The notes under the pieces were generated by a model, which was not told the origin of the DNA, made no database searches, and saw only the letters and a list, made by a program, of their open reading frames with translations. From NCBI GenBank assembly GCA_958296025.1, contig OY282430.1:3834477-3898476 (forward strand): a stretch of 64,000 nt of DNA. The letters are read 5' to 3'. Each line of letters begins with the position of its first letter. Positions within the stretch are counted from its first letter, which is position 1. Below, one piece after another: positions 28,057-35,754 of the stretch. A program made the translations under genes and the position numbers. Source of the stretch: an uncultured Pseudomonadales bacterium. GTDB lineage: Bacteria > Pseudomonadota > Gammaproteobacteria > Pseudomonadales > Azotimanducaceae.

Positions 28057-28287
28057 ATGCAGACTAAGCAGACGGCGCTCGCGCCAATCACGCATAAGAA
28101 GCTTGTTGGACGGCTGCGGAAATTTGGGTTCGACGGACCCTATCCAGGCGGCAAGCACCTGTTCATGATAAAGGACGGAATGCGCCTGACCATACCCAAC
28201 CCTCACCGCAAGGCGGTAGGGGGGCCTTTGCTGCTGAAGATATTGAAGCAGGCTGGTATTGACAGGAACGCTTGGGTGCAGGAATAG
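28057..28287 (+). CDS. hicA: HicA-family toxin (mRNA interferase)
   Basis: This 76-residue protein has the HicA double-stranded-RNA-binding-like fold. THKKLVGRLRKFGFDGPYPG comes first. The catalytic histidine is in GGKHLFM, and the C-terminal helix is LLLKILKQAGIDRNAWV. HicA toxins cleave mRNA and are held inactive by HicB. Normally this subtype sits immediately downstream of, and in the same direction as, hicB. Here the only hicB-like gene is 7 bp beyond its stop on the opposite strand. No Shine-Dalgarno stands out. Confidence 0.82.
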   Translation: MQTKQTALAPITHKKLVGRLRKFGFDGPYPGGKHLFMIKDGMRLTIPNPHRKAVGGPLLLKILKQAGIDRNAWVQE

Positions 28288-28293
28288 GGGGAA

Positions 28294-28545
28294 CTACGCC
28301 GCCTTTGTGCCAATCTCCCTAATTTCGGCGTGGCCTAAGGGTGGAATGTCCAGTGATTGCTTGATGCTGACGAGTATCCAGCCTTCGATCACGTCCTTGA
28401 GTGCTCGGCGGCAACCCTCCAAGGTCTCGCCTGACGCCCAAGTGCCGGGCAAATCAGGAACTTCCCCGTAATATGGGGCTTCCTTGTCATCGATCAATTC
28501 ATAACGGGCCCGACGAAGCGCCTCATCAACGTATTCGGTCAGCAT
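28294..28545 (-). CDS. hicB: HicB-family antitoxin
   Basis: This 83-residue protein matches the compact HicB subtype. MLTEYVDEALRRARYELIDD comes first, then the core YYGEVPDLPGTWASGETLEG with its RNase H-like strand order, then the CRRALKDVIEGWILVSIKQS helix. It should neutralise the adjacent HicA-like toxin. The subtype usually precedes hicA in one operon. Here the two genes converge, so they cannot share a transcript and antisense overlap is possible instead. Confidence 0.82.
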   Translation of the reverse strand: MLTEYVDEALRRARYELIDDKEAPYYGEVPDLPGTWASGETLEGCRRALKDVIEGWILVSIKQSLDIPPLGHAEIREIGTKAA

Positions 28546-28713
28546 GGCTTTGTCCCGGCAGGCCCAAAGTGGGTCGAATTAGACGCTGTCGACAGCCAAT
28601 AGTCAAGCGCTTGATTTTGTCTCCCCCTTGCACTTGGAGCCGTCAAGGGTCTGCCTAGTGGAAAGCCGTTACAATAAGCCCATCGACCCCGCGCCCTAGC
28701 TTGGCAAGAACCC

Positions 28714-29421
28714 ATGCAGCCTTGGATTGCGCCCTCCATTCTGTCCGCTGACTTCTCCCGGCTTGGTGAGGAAGTCAACGCCGTGCTCAAAGCAGGGGCG
28801 GACGTCATCCACTTTGACGTGATGGATAACCACTACGTCCCGAACCTGACCATTGGGCCGTTGGTGCTTTCGTCCCTGCGGCGGGCCGGCTTTGACTGCT
28901 TCTTTGACGTCCACCTGATGGTGAAGCCGGTGGATCGGCTGATTGGGGACTTCCTGCAGGCCGGGGCGGACCTGATCAGCGTTCACCCGGAAAGCACCGA
29001 GCATCTGCACCGCACCCTGAGCCTCATTGCGGAGGGGGGCGCCCAAGCGGGCTTGGCGCTCAACCCGGCGACGCCGCTGCAGGTTCTCGACGAGGTGATC
29101 GACTTGCTGGACTTGGTGCTCGTCATGTCCGTCAATCCCGGCTTTGGCGGCCAGGCGTTCATCGAGTCCAGCTTGGCGAAGGTGGCCGAGGTGCGCCGCC
29201 GCATCGACGCATCGGGCCGGGAGGTGCGCCTGGAGATCGACGGCGGCATCAAGGCCGACAACATCGGCCAAGCCGCCGCCGCCGGGGCGGACACTTTCGT
29301 GGCCGGCAGCGCCATCTTCGGCGGCGACGACTACGCGGCGGCCATCGCCGCCATGCGCCGTGCGCTGAAGCAAACCGAAAGTTCCATACGGCCATCCTGG
29401 CCTGCGGGGCGGCCAGAGTAA
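28714..29421 (+). CDS. rpe: Ribulose-phosphate 3-epimerase
   Basis: This 235-residue TIM-barrel enzyme interconverts ribulose 5-phosphate and xylulose 5-phosphate. Diagnostic blocks are [36 protein letters not shown] (metal-binding His/Asp), [25 protein letters not shown] and [11 protein letters not shown]. The C-terminal dozen residues are longer than usual. It is followed 7 bp later by the phosphoglycolate phosphatase gene, the common rpe-gph order. Confidence 0.95.
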   Translation: MQPWIAPSILSADFSRLGEEVNAVLKAGADVIHFDVMDNHYVPNLTIGPLVLSSLRRAGFDCFFDVHLMVKPVDRLIGDFLQAGADLISVHPESTEHLHRTLSLIAEGGAQAGLALNPATPLQVLDEVIDLLDLVLVMSVNPGFGGQAFIESSLAKVAEVRRRIDASGREVRLEIDGGIKADNIGQAAAAGADTFVAGSAIFGGDDYAAAIAAMRRALKQTESSIRPSWPAGRPE

Positions 29422-29428
29422 GGTTGGG

Positions 29429-30130
29429 GTGGGCTTCGACGGCTTCCTCTCGCGCTCTCCGGCTGAACGCTTGGGACAACAGCGCATTCCAGCCTACGCC
29501 GGCTACCTGTTCGACCTGGACGGCACCCTGGTCGATACGGCCCTGGACCTGACCCGCGCCCTCAACCATGCGCTGGCGGCGTTCGGCCATGCGTCAATAG
29601 AGGTGGCGCAGGCCCGCAACTGGGTGGGCCAGGGCGCGAAGGCCAGCCTGCTGCGGGCGCTGGCCCACTTTGATGCGCCCACGGACAGCGTTGACGCCAT
29701 GTTGGACAGCTTTCTCGACCACTACCGCCGCCACATCGCCGACTTCAGCGCTCCCTTTCCGGGGGTCGAGGAAGCCCTGCAAGCCCTTGCCGACCGGGGC
29801 GCCAAATTGGCGGTGGTGACCAACAAGCGGGAGGAGCTCACCAACCGGCTGCTCGCAGAGATCGACTTGGCCCACCACTTTCACGCGGTGGTGGGCGGGG
29901 ACAGCACGGCCCACCCCAAGCCGGCGGCGGACCCGGCCCTCGCCGCCTGCGCCGCCTTGCAGATGCCGCCGGCCGATGCGTTGTTCGTTGGCGACTCCCA
30001 AGCGGACGTGGGCTGCGCCCGGGCCGCCGGCTGCGCCGTGGTCTGCGTCGCCTACGGCTATCGCCAGGGCTTGGCGGCGGCCGACTTGGGCGCGGACGCC
30101 GTTATTGAATCCTTCCGGGAACTGATTTAG
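29429..30130 (+). CDS. gph: Phosphoglycolate phosphatase (HAD family)
   Basis: This 233-residue HAD phosphatase has the nucleophile motif YLFDLDGTLVDTALDL, motif II AVVTNKREE, the motif III lysine in STAHPKPAADP and motif IV LFVGDSQADVGCARAAG. It clears 2-phosphoglycolate from DNA-damage repair or oxygenase activity. The start is a GTG at 29429, seven bases after rpe, and the roughly 20-residue N-terminal tail before the HAD core is atypical, so a later start is possible. It is probably co-transcribed with rpe. Confidence 0.9.
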   Translation: MGFDGFLSRSPAERLGQQRIPAYAGYLFDLDGTLVDTALDLTRALNHALAAFGHASIEVAQARNWVGQGAKASLLRALAHFDAPTDSVDAMLDSFLDHYRRHIADFSAPFPGVEEALQALADRGAKLAVVTNKREELTNRLLAEIDLAHHFHAVVGGDSTAHPKPAADPALAACAALQMPPADALFVGDSQADVGCARAAGCAVVCVAYGYRQGLAAADLGADAVIESFRELI

Positions 30131-30139
30131 GGCTCACTA

Positions 30140-30646
30140 GTGCGAAAACGTCGCCGGACCAACAAGCAAGAGACTCAGGAGCAACAGGCACCGCAAGCGC
30201 CCTTGCAGGTTCCGTTGCGTGTGACACCCAATAGCCAGGTCGTGTCTCGTGTAGGCGTGGCCAAGGTTGCGCGTTACGCCGATGGCTCTAGCCAAATCGA
30301 CATTAGTGGGCGGACCTACTATGCCCTGTGGGATACGGGGGCCACGATGAGCGCTGTGTCCGACACCGTTATCAAACAGGAGAGGCTGCAGTCCCATGCG
30401 ATGATTGACATCATCTCTGTGCATGGCGATGTGGAGGCCACTCAAGCATTTTGGGTTGGGCTGCACCATATAGTCGGGTTGACGGATGATCAGTATTTGG
30501 GGCATGGCCACGTTGTGGTTGCTGCGAGGCTGCAGGCGAATTTGGGATTTGACGTGCTTGTTGGCATGGACATTATTGGGCAAGATGCCTGCACTTTGAC
30601 AATTGATGGCGAGCGGTCTATGTTCACCATAGGCGTTCAAGCTTGA
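30140..30646 (+). CDS. Retropepsin-like aspartic protease family protein
   Basis: This 168-residue protein has a single aspartic-protease half-site: WDTGATMSAVSDTVI, the DTG motif near residue 65, and the later GFDVLVGMDIIGQ, which matches the hydrophobic-hydrophobic-Gly block of retropepsins. A basic, Gln-rich N-terminal tail of about 25 residues precedes it. Such proteins would act as dimers. The start is probably the GTG at 30140. The composition is less GC-rich than gph. A small partner gene follows after 21 bp, and I take the two as an operon. Confidence 0.75.
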   Translation: MRKRRRTNKQETQEQQAPQAPLQVPLRVTPNSQVVSRVGVAKVARYADGSSQIDISGRTYYALWDTGATMSAVSDTVIKQERLQSHAMIDIISVHGDVEATQAFWVGLHHIVGLTDDQYLGHGHVVVAARLQANLGFDVLVGMDIIGQDACTLTIDGERSMFTIGVQA

Positions 30647-30667
30647 TGAGTTTCACAGGAGGATGGA

Positions 30668-30913
30668 GTGAGCTTGGTTCAGGATGACAGGGAACTAGAG
30701 GCGCAACGCGCAAACTACTTGTTTTTCAAGGATCAACTGCAGTCCCTCTTGGCTAAGCATAAAGGGCGATATGCGCTGGTTCGAAATCAGCGCATCGAAA
30801 GTGTTTTTGACGACCCCGGCACCGCCATTGAAGCAGGGGACAAGGATGGCGGCGTGTTTTTAGTGCAGGCAATTCGCCCTGTGCAGGCACATAGGATTGC
30901 GTACGCCGCCTAA
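30668..30913 (+). CDS. Small protein paired with the retropepsin-like gene (DUF5678-like)
   Basis: An 81-residue protein. A Shine-Dalgarno AGGAGG at about 30658-30663 points to the GTG at 30668. It has an N-terminal helix (LEAQRANYLFFKDQLQSLLA) and then a short alpha/beta unit, KGRYALVRNQRIESVFDDPGTAIEAG. This resembles small DUF5678-type proteins often found beside retropepsin-like genes in bacteria. The function is unknown. It may be the protease's regulator or substrate; that is inference from the pairing alone. Confidence 0.65.
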   Translation: MSLVQDDRELEAQRANYLFFKDQLQSLLAKHKGRYALVRNQRIESVFDDPGTAIEAGDKDGGVFLVQAIRPVQAHRIAYAA

Positions 30914-31044
30914 GAACCACCTGCATAACGCACTGTTGTCGGTCCGAGGCACGGCTTCGCTGGGTTCCGTTGGCGAAGCTGAATTTCGCAGCGCCTTAGC
31001 GCCCGGTGCCGAATCCGGGCGAATCCCAACCAGCAAGAGACCTT

Positions 31045-31775
31045 AACCGAGTGCCGGTGACGCTGCAGATCCTCGCCGATTTGGACACCCCGCTTTCCGC
31101 CTATCTGAAGCTCGCCCACCAGCCTTGGTCCTATCTGCTTGAATCCCTCCAAGCGGGCGAGACTTGGGGCACTACTCCATCATCGGCCTGCCCCCTGCCG
31201 CACGGTGCTCACGGCTTTCGGCCACCGCATCGAAGTGATCACCGATGGGCGACTGGTGGAGGAGGCGGGCGCCCGCCAACGGGCGTTGGCGAGGCTGCAG
31301 GCCCTAGCCGGGAACTTGGGCGAGGCGGTGCCGCCAGTTGCCGACGACGGCACCGCTCAGCAGGTGGCTGAGAGCGATTTCGTTTCCGAATTCGGCGAAG
31401 CGCCCTTTAAGCCGGCGGTGGAGCGGATACGCAAATACACCCGCGCCGGGGATTTCATGCAGGTGGTGTTGGCGCAGCGCATGTCCATCCCCTTCGGCGC
31501 GGACCCGATCAACCTCTACCGCGCTTTACGCTACCTCAACCCGTCCCCCTACATGTACTTCATGGACCTCGAGGACTTTCAGATCGTCAGCTCCTCGCCG
31601 GAAATCATGGCGCGGCTGGACAACGGCCTCATCATCAACCGCCCCTTGGCCGGCACTCGGCGACGCGGCCACACGCCGGAGGAGGACTTGGCGATGGAGC
31701 AGGAGTTGCGCAACGACCCCAAGGAAATCGCCGAACACCTCATGCTCATCGACTTGGGCCGCAACGATGTGGATG
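31045..31775 (+). pseudogene. Decayed second copy of trpE (fragment of a collapsed trp operon)
   Basis: From [20 protein letters not shown] this stretch follows the intact TrpE at 39971-41461 almost residue for residue. It has a one-base loss near GETWG and a two-base gain shortly after. About 270 bp are missing between LVEEA and [15 protein letters not shown]. The frame then runs cleanly through [35 protein letters not shown] and [15 protein letters not shown]. There it joins trpD-derived sequence. The whole chorismate-binding C-terminal region is gone. No function is expected. Confidence 0.88.
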
Positions 31776-32436
31776 GGGGGGCTTGGACGAATGCGTCACC
31801 AACGGCCCCATCCAAGTCTGCGAACTCAAGGGCGGGCTAATCGCTCAGTACCGGATTGAACCTGCGCACTTCGGCCTCAGCCAGCGGGATGCCGCCGGGC
31901 TGTGGGCGGACTCCCCGGCGGCCAGCCTAGCCTTGGTGCGCCAAGCCCGCGCCGCCGTCTCCCTGCCCGTGTTGCGCAAGGAGTTCATCGTTGACGCCTA
32001 CCAGTTCATGGAGTCCCGCGCCTTGGGGGCGGACTGCATCCTGCTCATCACCAGCGCCCTAGCCGCCGCCGAACTGGCATCCCTGCACCGGCAGGCCCTG
32101 GACCTCGGCTTGGATGTGCTGATCGAAGTGCATGACGCCACTGAAGTGCGCACCGCCCTTTCCCTTGCACCGGAACTCATCGGCATCAACAACCGCAACC
32201 TCAAGACCTTTGCGACCCGCATCGAAACCACTCTGGACCTGCTCGATCAGATCCCGAACGAGGTCTTAGTCGTCACCGAGAGCGGTTTCCACCACCGCCA
32301 TCAGGTGCGGCGAATGCGCACCCAAGGCGTACACGCCTTTCTGGTGGGCGAAGCCTTCATGCAGGCGGACGACCCCGGTGCCGCTTTGACGGAGTTGTTC
32401 GGCCACCTAGCCGACGGCGCCGCCACCGGACGCTGA
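31776..32436 (+). pseudogene. Fused trpD'-trpC' remnant (rest of the collapsed trp operon)
   Basis: The sequence starts within trpD ([20 protein letters not shown], then HFGLSQRDAAGLWADS). At about 31940 it jumps in frame into trpC ([20 protein letters not shown]), running to a normal trpC end. The trpC part lacks about the first 112 residues, including the catalytic lysine block [12 protein letters not shown]. The open trpD-trpC fusion from 31783 is therefore a dead chimera of about 217 residues. Differences from the intact TrpC are mostly conservative, so the copy probably diverged while functional before it collapsed. Confidence 0.88.
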
Positions 32437-32542
32437 ACAGGCGCACAAGCCGCCGCAGACGGCCCTTGCCGCAAACCCTGTACGGCAACGTAGCGGTCCG
32501 TGCAGTGCCGCTGACCGAAGCACTAGCGCAACAGTGGATGGA

Positions 32543-34012
32543 TTAGAGGGCGCTTGGCTCTGCATGCGAACGGACTGACCCTATCAGTCCCGACTCCGCA
32601 GCGATGTCCTCAATCTTCCTAGTTGCCCCCGATATGCGATCTTCCAAGGCACCCATGATAAAGGTGTGCCTTTCATCGAACGCCACCCCGAACAGGTCTA
32701 GCTTGTCCAACATAAAAACAACGAATAACGACCCCAAACCAGATATCAAACCCCCCAATACGGAAGCAAGCACATCTCCGAATCCGAGAGGGGGCGGCAA
32801 CGACTGAGCTATAGCCTCACCGGCCAATATCCCACCAGTCACTACCAACCCTGCTGTGAAAACCTTACTGGCTTCATGAGCAGCTTCACGCAAGCTCATG
32901 CCCTCCGGTGGGCGAAGCAGCACGTTAATCGCCTTCATAATCGAAAGAAAGCCCTCGCGTATGATCCTGACAACAGACCGTCCCGTGCGCACGAACATAT
33001 TGAGCAGTGCGGTCATTATGGCCGAAAGGAAACCCGACAGCCAGCTTGTCCCGAATGCGGCGGCAACATCCTGCCACCGAGCAAGCAAGTGTTTCTTGAT
33101 GCGGTTTAGGCGTTTTTTCAGAATTTTTAACCAGCGCAAACTATAGTCCCCGCCTTTCCATCCTCTCTCGAAAACATCCTTTACTTCGGAAAAAACGGCC
33201 GATATTAACTCCGACACAAGAAGCGCCAATGCCTGTTGCAGGCCCTGCCGTGTACCTACCTTAACGCCGTCTTTCGCTGCGCGCCCAACGACCAAACCTG
33301 TTGTGATGTGAGATTTAACCGCATTTTCGGCTCTCGCTTGAGCCGGTTTAGTTCGTCTTTTATCGGTATTGGATTGATCTTCCAATCTACCAGATCCCTT
33401 TGATCGGTTTTTAGATTGATGGGTGAATGCCAAGTTGCCTAGGTCATTACCCAACGCCGCCCTTTCGTCAGGATCTAGCATGAAACCACCTTTTTTATGC
33501 AACTTTTTCTTGGGAATAATATGATCTAAGTCCATTTCATTTGGATGGTGCGATCGGCCAGTGTATTCGTCCGTTATCATTCCATCTGCTTTTATCTTAT
33601 CCTCTTTATACCCTTTTCTAGTAGCATAAAAGCCCTTACTATAGTCGTTTTTCACGTCCTTATACTTCTCGAATTTCCTATCGGCTTCCATAAGTCCAGA
33701 GCGGCTAAGGCCAAGGGTGCGGCCTAGCAATTGATCAATGAGCGTATCCTTGATGCCGTCGAATAGCGCATCGTATTTCTGTTGTGTAAAAGCCTCGTCA
33801 AGGTCCGACAAGCATCGGGTTACCTCCTCCCCAGTCACTTCATGGTTAAACACGGGAACTTTTAGAGCGACTGAGTCAATCAGCGTCCAATCGATCTCCT
33901 GAGACAGCATATCCCCAACCAATTTAGCATCAGCCATTGGCGGCAGAATATTCCCGGTCTGGCTATCAAGCCTAGCCCGTCGAGATCTGAACCGTTCAGA
34001 TCGTTCCGTCAT
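32543..34012 (-). CDS. HNH-nuclease domain protein with C-terminal membrane segments
   Basis: I do not recognise a named family for this 489-residue protein. Residues 1-140 are helical and charged. Residues about 148-205 form an HNH-type nuclease core: DEYTGRSHHPNEMDLDHIIP (His164), then NDLGNLAFTHQSKNRSKGS (Asn189/Asn193 and Asn202). The second half holds hydrophobic stretches at about 320-342, 385-402 and 412-436, so it is probably membrane-attached. It starts 21 bp after the stop of the TerB-like gene with a GGAG upstream, forming a two-gene operon. Its AT-rich composition differs sharply from flanking genes. A nuclease-effector role in defence is inference. Confidence 0.72.
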   Translation of the reverse strand: MTERSERFRSRRARLDSQTGNILPPMADAKLVGDMLSQEIDWTLIDSVALKVPVFNHEVTGEEVTRCLSDLDEAFTQQKYDALFDGIKDTLIDQLLGRTLGLSRSGLMEADRKFEKYKDVKNDYSKGFYATRKGYKEDKIKADGMITDEYTGRSHHPNEMDLDHIIPKKKLHKKGGFMLDPDERAALGNDLGNLAFTHQSKNRSKGSGRLEDQSNTDKRRTKPAQARAENAVKSHITTGLVVGRAAKDGVKVGTRQGLQQALALLVSELISAVFSEVKDVFERGWKGGDYSLRWLKILKKRLNRIKKHLLARWQDVAAAFGTSWLSGFLSAIMTALLNMFVRTGRSVVRIIREGFLSIMKAINVLLRPPEGMSLREAAHEASKVFTAGLVVTGGILAGEAIAQSLPPPLGFGDVLASVLGGLISGLGSLFVVFMLDKLDLFGVAFDERHTFIMGALEDRISGATRKIEDIAAESGLIGSVRSHAEPSAL

Positions 34013-34033
34013 CCCATGTCTCCATTCAGAATA

Positions 34034-34648
34034 TCAGGCAATCTTTGAGTTGCGCATCTTGTGCCAAGCATTCATGAAAGCCTGCTCTTTGGCATGCACA
34101 CGACCGTCGGCGTACATGACTACATCGATGACATCGTCCAACAACGAAAAGTCCACCTTATTCTTCTTGGCAAGCTCAAAGGCAGTCTTTAGATTTGGCG
34201 GGCTCTGCCACAATCTATCTACTTTTTCTTTCACGTCATCGGGGAGTTTGCTATGATTAACACCCGCAACGAATTCGTTGATCCCCGTACGTTCGTCGGG
34301 ATGTATCTCACCGTCGCAGTTTGCACACGCGATTCCTACAGCGGTTATCGCGACTAGTTGATTACCGAAGTGGTGCCAACCGTTCTTAGCAACTTTCATC
34401 TCCTCGAGTGTGTGTAGTATTTTCTCCAACTTCACGGCATACTTAGCTGCCGCCCGCTCTTCGCCGCGCTTCTCGGCTTGCTCTTCGCTTTCGTCAAGAG
34501 CATCAATAACTGCGCCGCCGGCGGCACCAGCCGTACCGGCAACAGCGGCACCAACTGCCGTTATAGCCCCAATGGGACCCGCGATTGGAAGTGCAACAAC
34601 AGCAGCAATGCCCGTTGCGGCACCAGCTAATACGGTCCAGAAACCCAT
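34034..34648 (-). CDS. Glycine-zipper/TerB-like domain protein
   Basis: This 204-residue protein was called from visible features. Residues 1-50 are a Gly/Ala-rich membrane-inserting segment (VALPIAGPIGAITAVGAAVA) of the glycine-zipper type. A charged coiled coil follows (DESEEQAEKRGEERAAAKY). The C-terminal domain holds two acidic repeats typical of the TerB metal-sensing fold (CANCDGEIHPDE and MYADGRVHAKEQAF). The Shine-Dalgarno AAGGAGG at 34655-34661 gives proper spacing to the ATG at 34648; the adjacent ATG at 34651 is too close. It is the first gene of an operon with the HNH membrane protein and shares its low GC. Confidence 0.72.
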   Translation of the reverse strand: MGFWTVLAGAATGIAAVVALPIAGPIGAITAVGAAVAGTAGAAGGAVIDALDESEEQAEKRGEERAAAKYAVKLEKILHTLEEMKVAKNGWHHFGNQLVAITAVGIACANCDGEIHPDERTGINEFVAGVNHSKLPDDVKEKVDRLWQSPPNLKTAFELAKKNKVDFSLLDDVIDVVMYADGRVHAKEQAFMNAWHKMRNSKIA

Positions 34649-34823
34649 CATGGGCCTCCTTGATTGACTGTGGTGAAGCCAATCGCGCCATTTCCAAGGC
34701 TCAAGCCCAAATACCCACCCAAGTAAATGGAGCAATAACTACCGATAGCCGGTAGTCAACCACCAGTCATGTATTGTGTCAATGGTCCCCCCTAATCCCC
34801 GCTTAAGAAATCGTTGAAGTGCT

Positions 34824-35640
34824 TTGAAAGGCGCACCGTGCATGGTTTTTTCCGGCAAAATGCCGGTTGAACAAAAACACCCTGCAGGTGCGCCGACGGC
34901 AAGCACAGCACCCCGCCCGCTGAAAGTTAAGCACGAGTTCACGGACGTTCGTCTGACCGGCTTCGGGGGCTGTTCCGCCTTGGCCTTGACGGTGGAGCGG
35001 CTGGGTCTTTTCAGGGACTTGTCGGAGGGCGTGTCGGTCAAGGTTGGCGGCGCAGGGCGTCGAACGGCGAGTCGCGTTGGGCGCTGGGGGCGGATCCGGC
35101 GGCGCGTCGGCTGCTGGGGCTGCGCCATGCGCCGTCGGGCCGGCGGATGGGGGAGTTTTTGGCGAAGGGCTCCAAGGCGGACCTGGACGGGTTGCTGGAG
35201 GCGGCCCGGCGCTCTTGGCGGGTCGGGTCGCTCCAGCCGTCATTGAGCATGAGGTTGCGGCGAGGGGCTGGGTTCCGGTGTTCGTGGACGACACGGAGAT
35301 TGAGCTGGGCGGGGAGTTGTTCGAGGGGGCGGGGCGCAGCTGGGGGGCGGAGCGGGCCTTGGCGCTGCACGGCGTGTTCGTTGGCGAGCTGTGGGCGTCT
35401 GGGCGACTGCATCCAAGCGGGGTCCACGCGGGCGCACGGCTGGCGGGAGCAAATGGAGTCGGACATGGCCCCTCTGCTGCCCGAAGGGCCTAGCGGAGTT
35501 GGCCCTGATCGACCAGCAAGCGAGGGGCGTTGTCTTTGCGGCTCTTTTCTGTCTTTGGAGCGCGTGCTGCTGCGTCACCGCGGCTTGGACCTCGCCCGTT
35601 TCGAGGACGAGCGGCACCATTCGCAGCGCGTGGACCTATA
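34824..35640 (+). pseudogene. Shattered IS1380-like transposase
   Basis: The remains of a DDE transposase are spread over all three forward frames. EFTDVRLTGFGGCSALALT is near 34930. RMGEFLAKGSKADLDGLLEA is near 35145. VPVFVDDTEIELGGELFEG, with the first catalytic Asp setting, and ERALALHGVFVGELW are near 35275-35390. REQMESDMAPLLPEG is near 35450. At least three frame changes separate them. The order matches IS1380-family transposases. I could not define terminal repeats. It is debris of a mobile element beside the TerB/HNH unit. Confidence 0.7.
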
Positions 35641-35754
35641 GGTTCGCGCCGCGGCATATGACGATGGCCATATATACGGCCATCGAGAGACAATGGTAGT
35701 CTCGCCGCACTTGCGGCACCCGAATGGTTTCCGGCTGGCTGAGGAGGGAAAACC

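Noticed and set aside
27983-28168. Short open frame upstream of hicA as a separate antitoxin
   Set aside because: Only the first 25 or so codons are protein-like and it overlaps hicA out of frame; the HicB-like gene is on the other strand.
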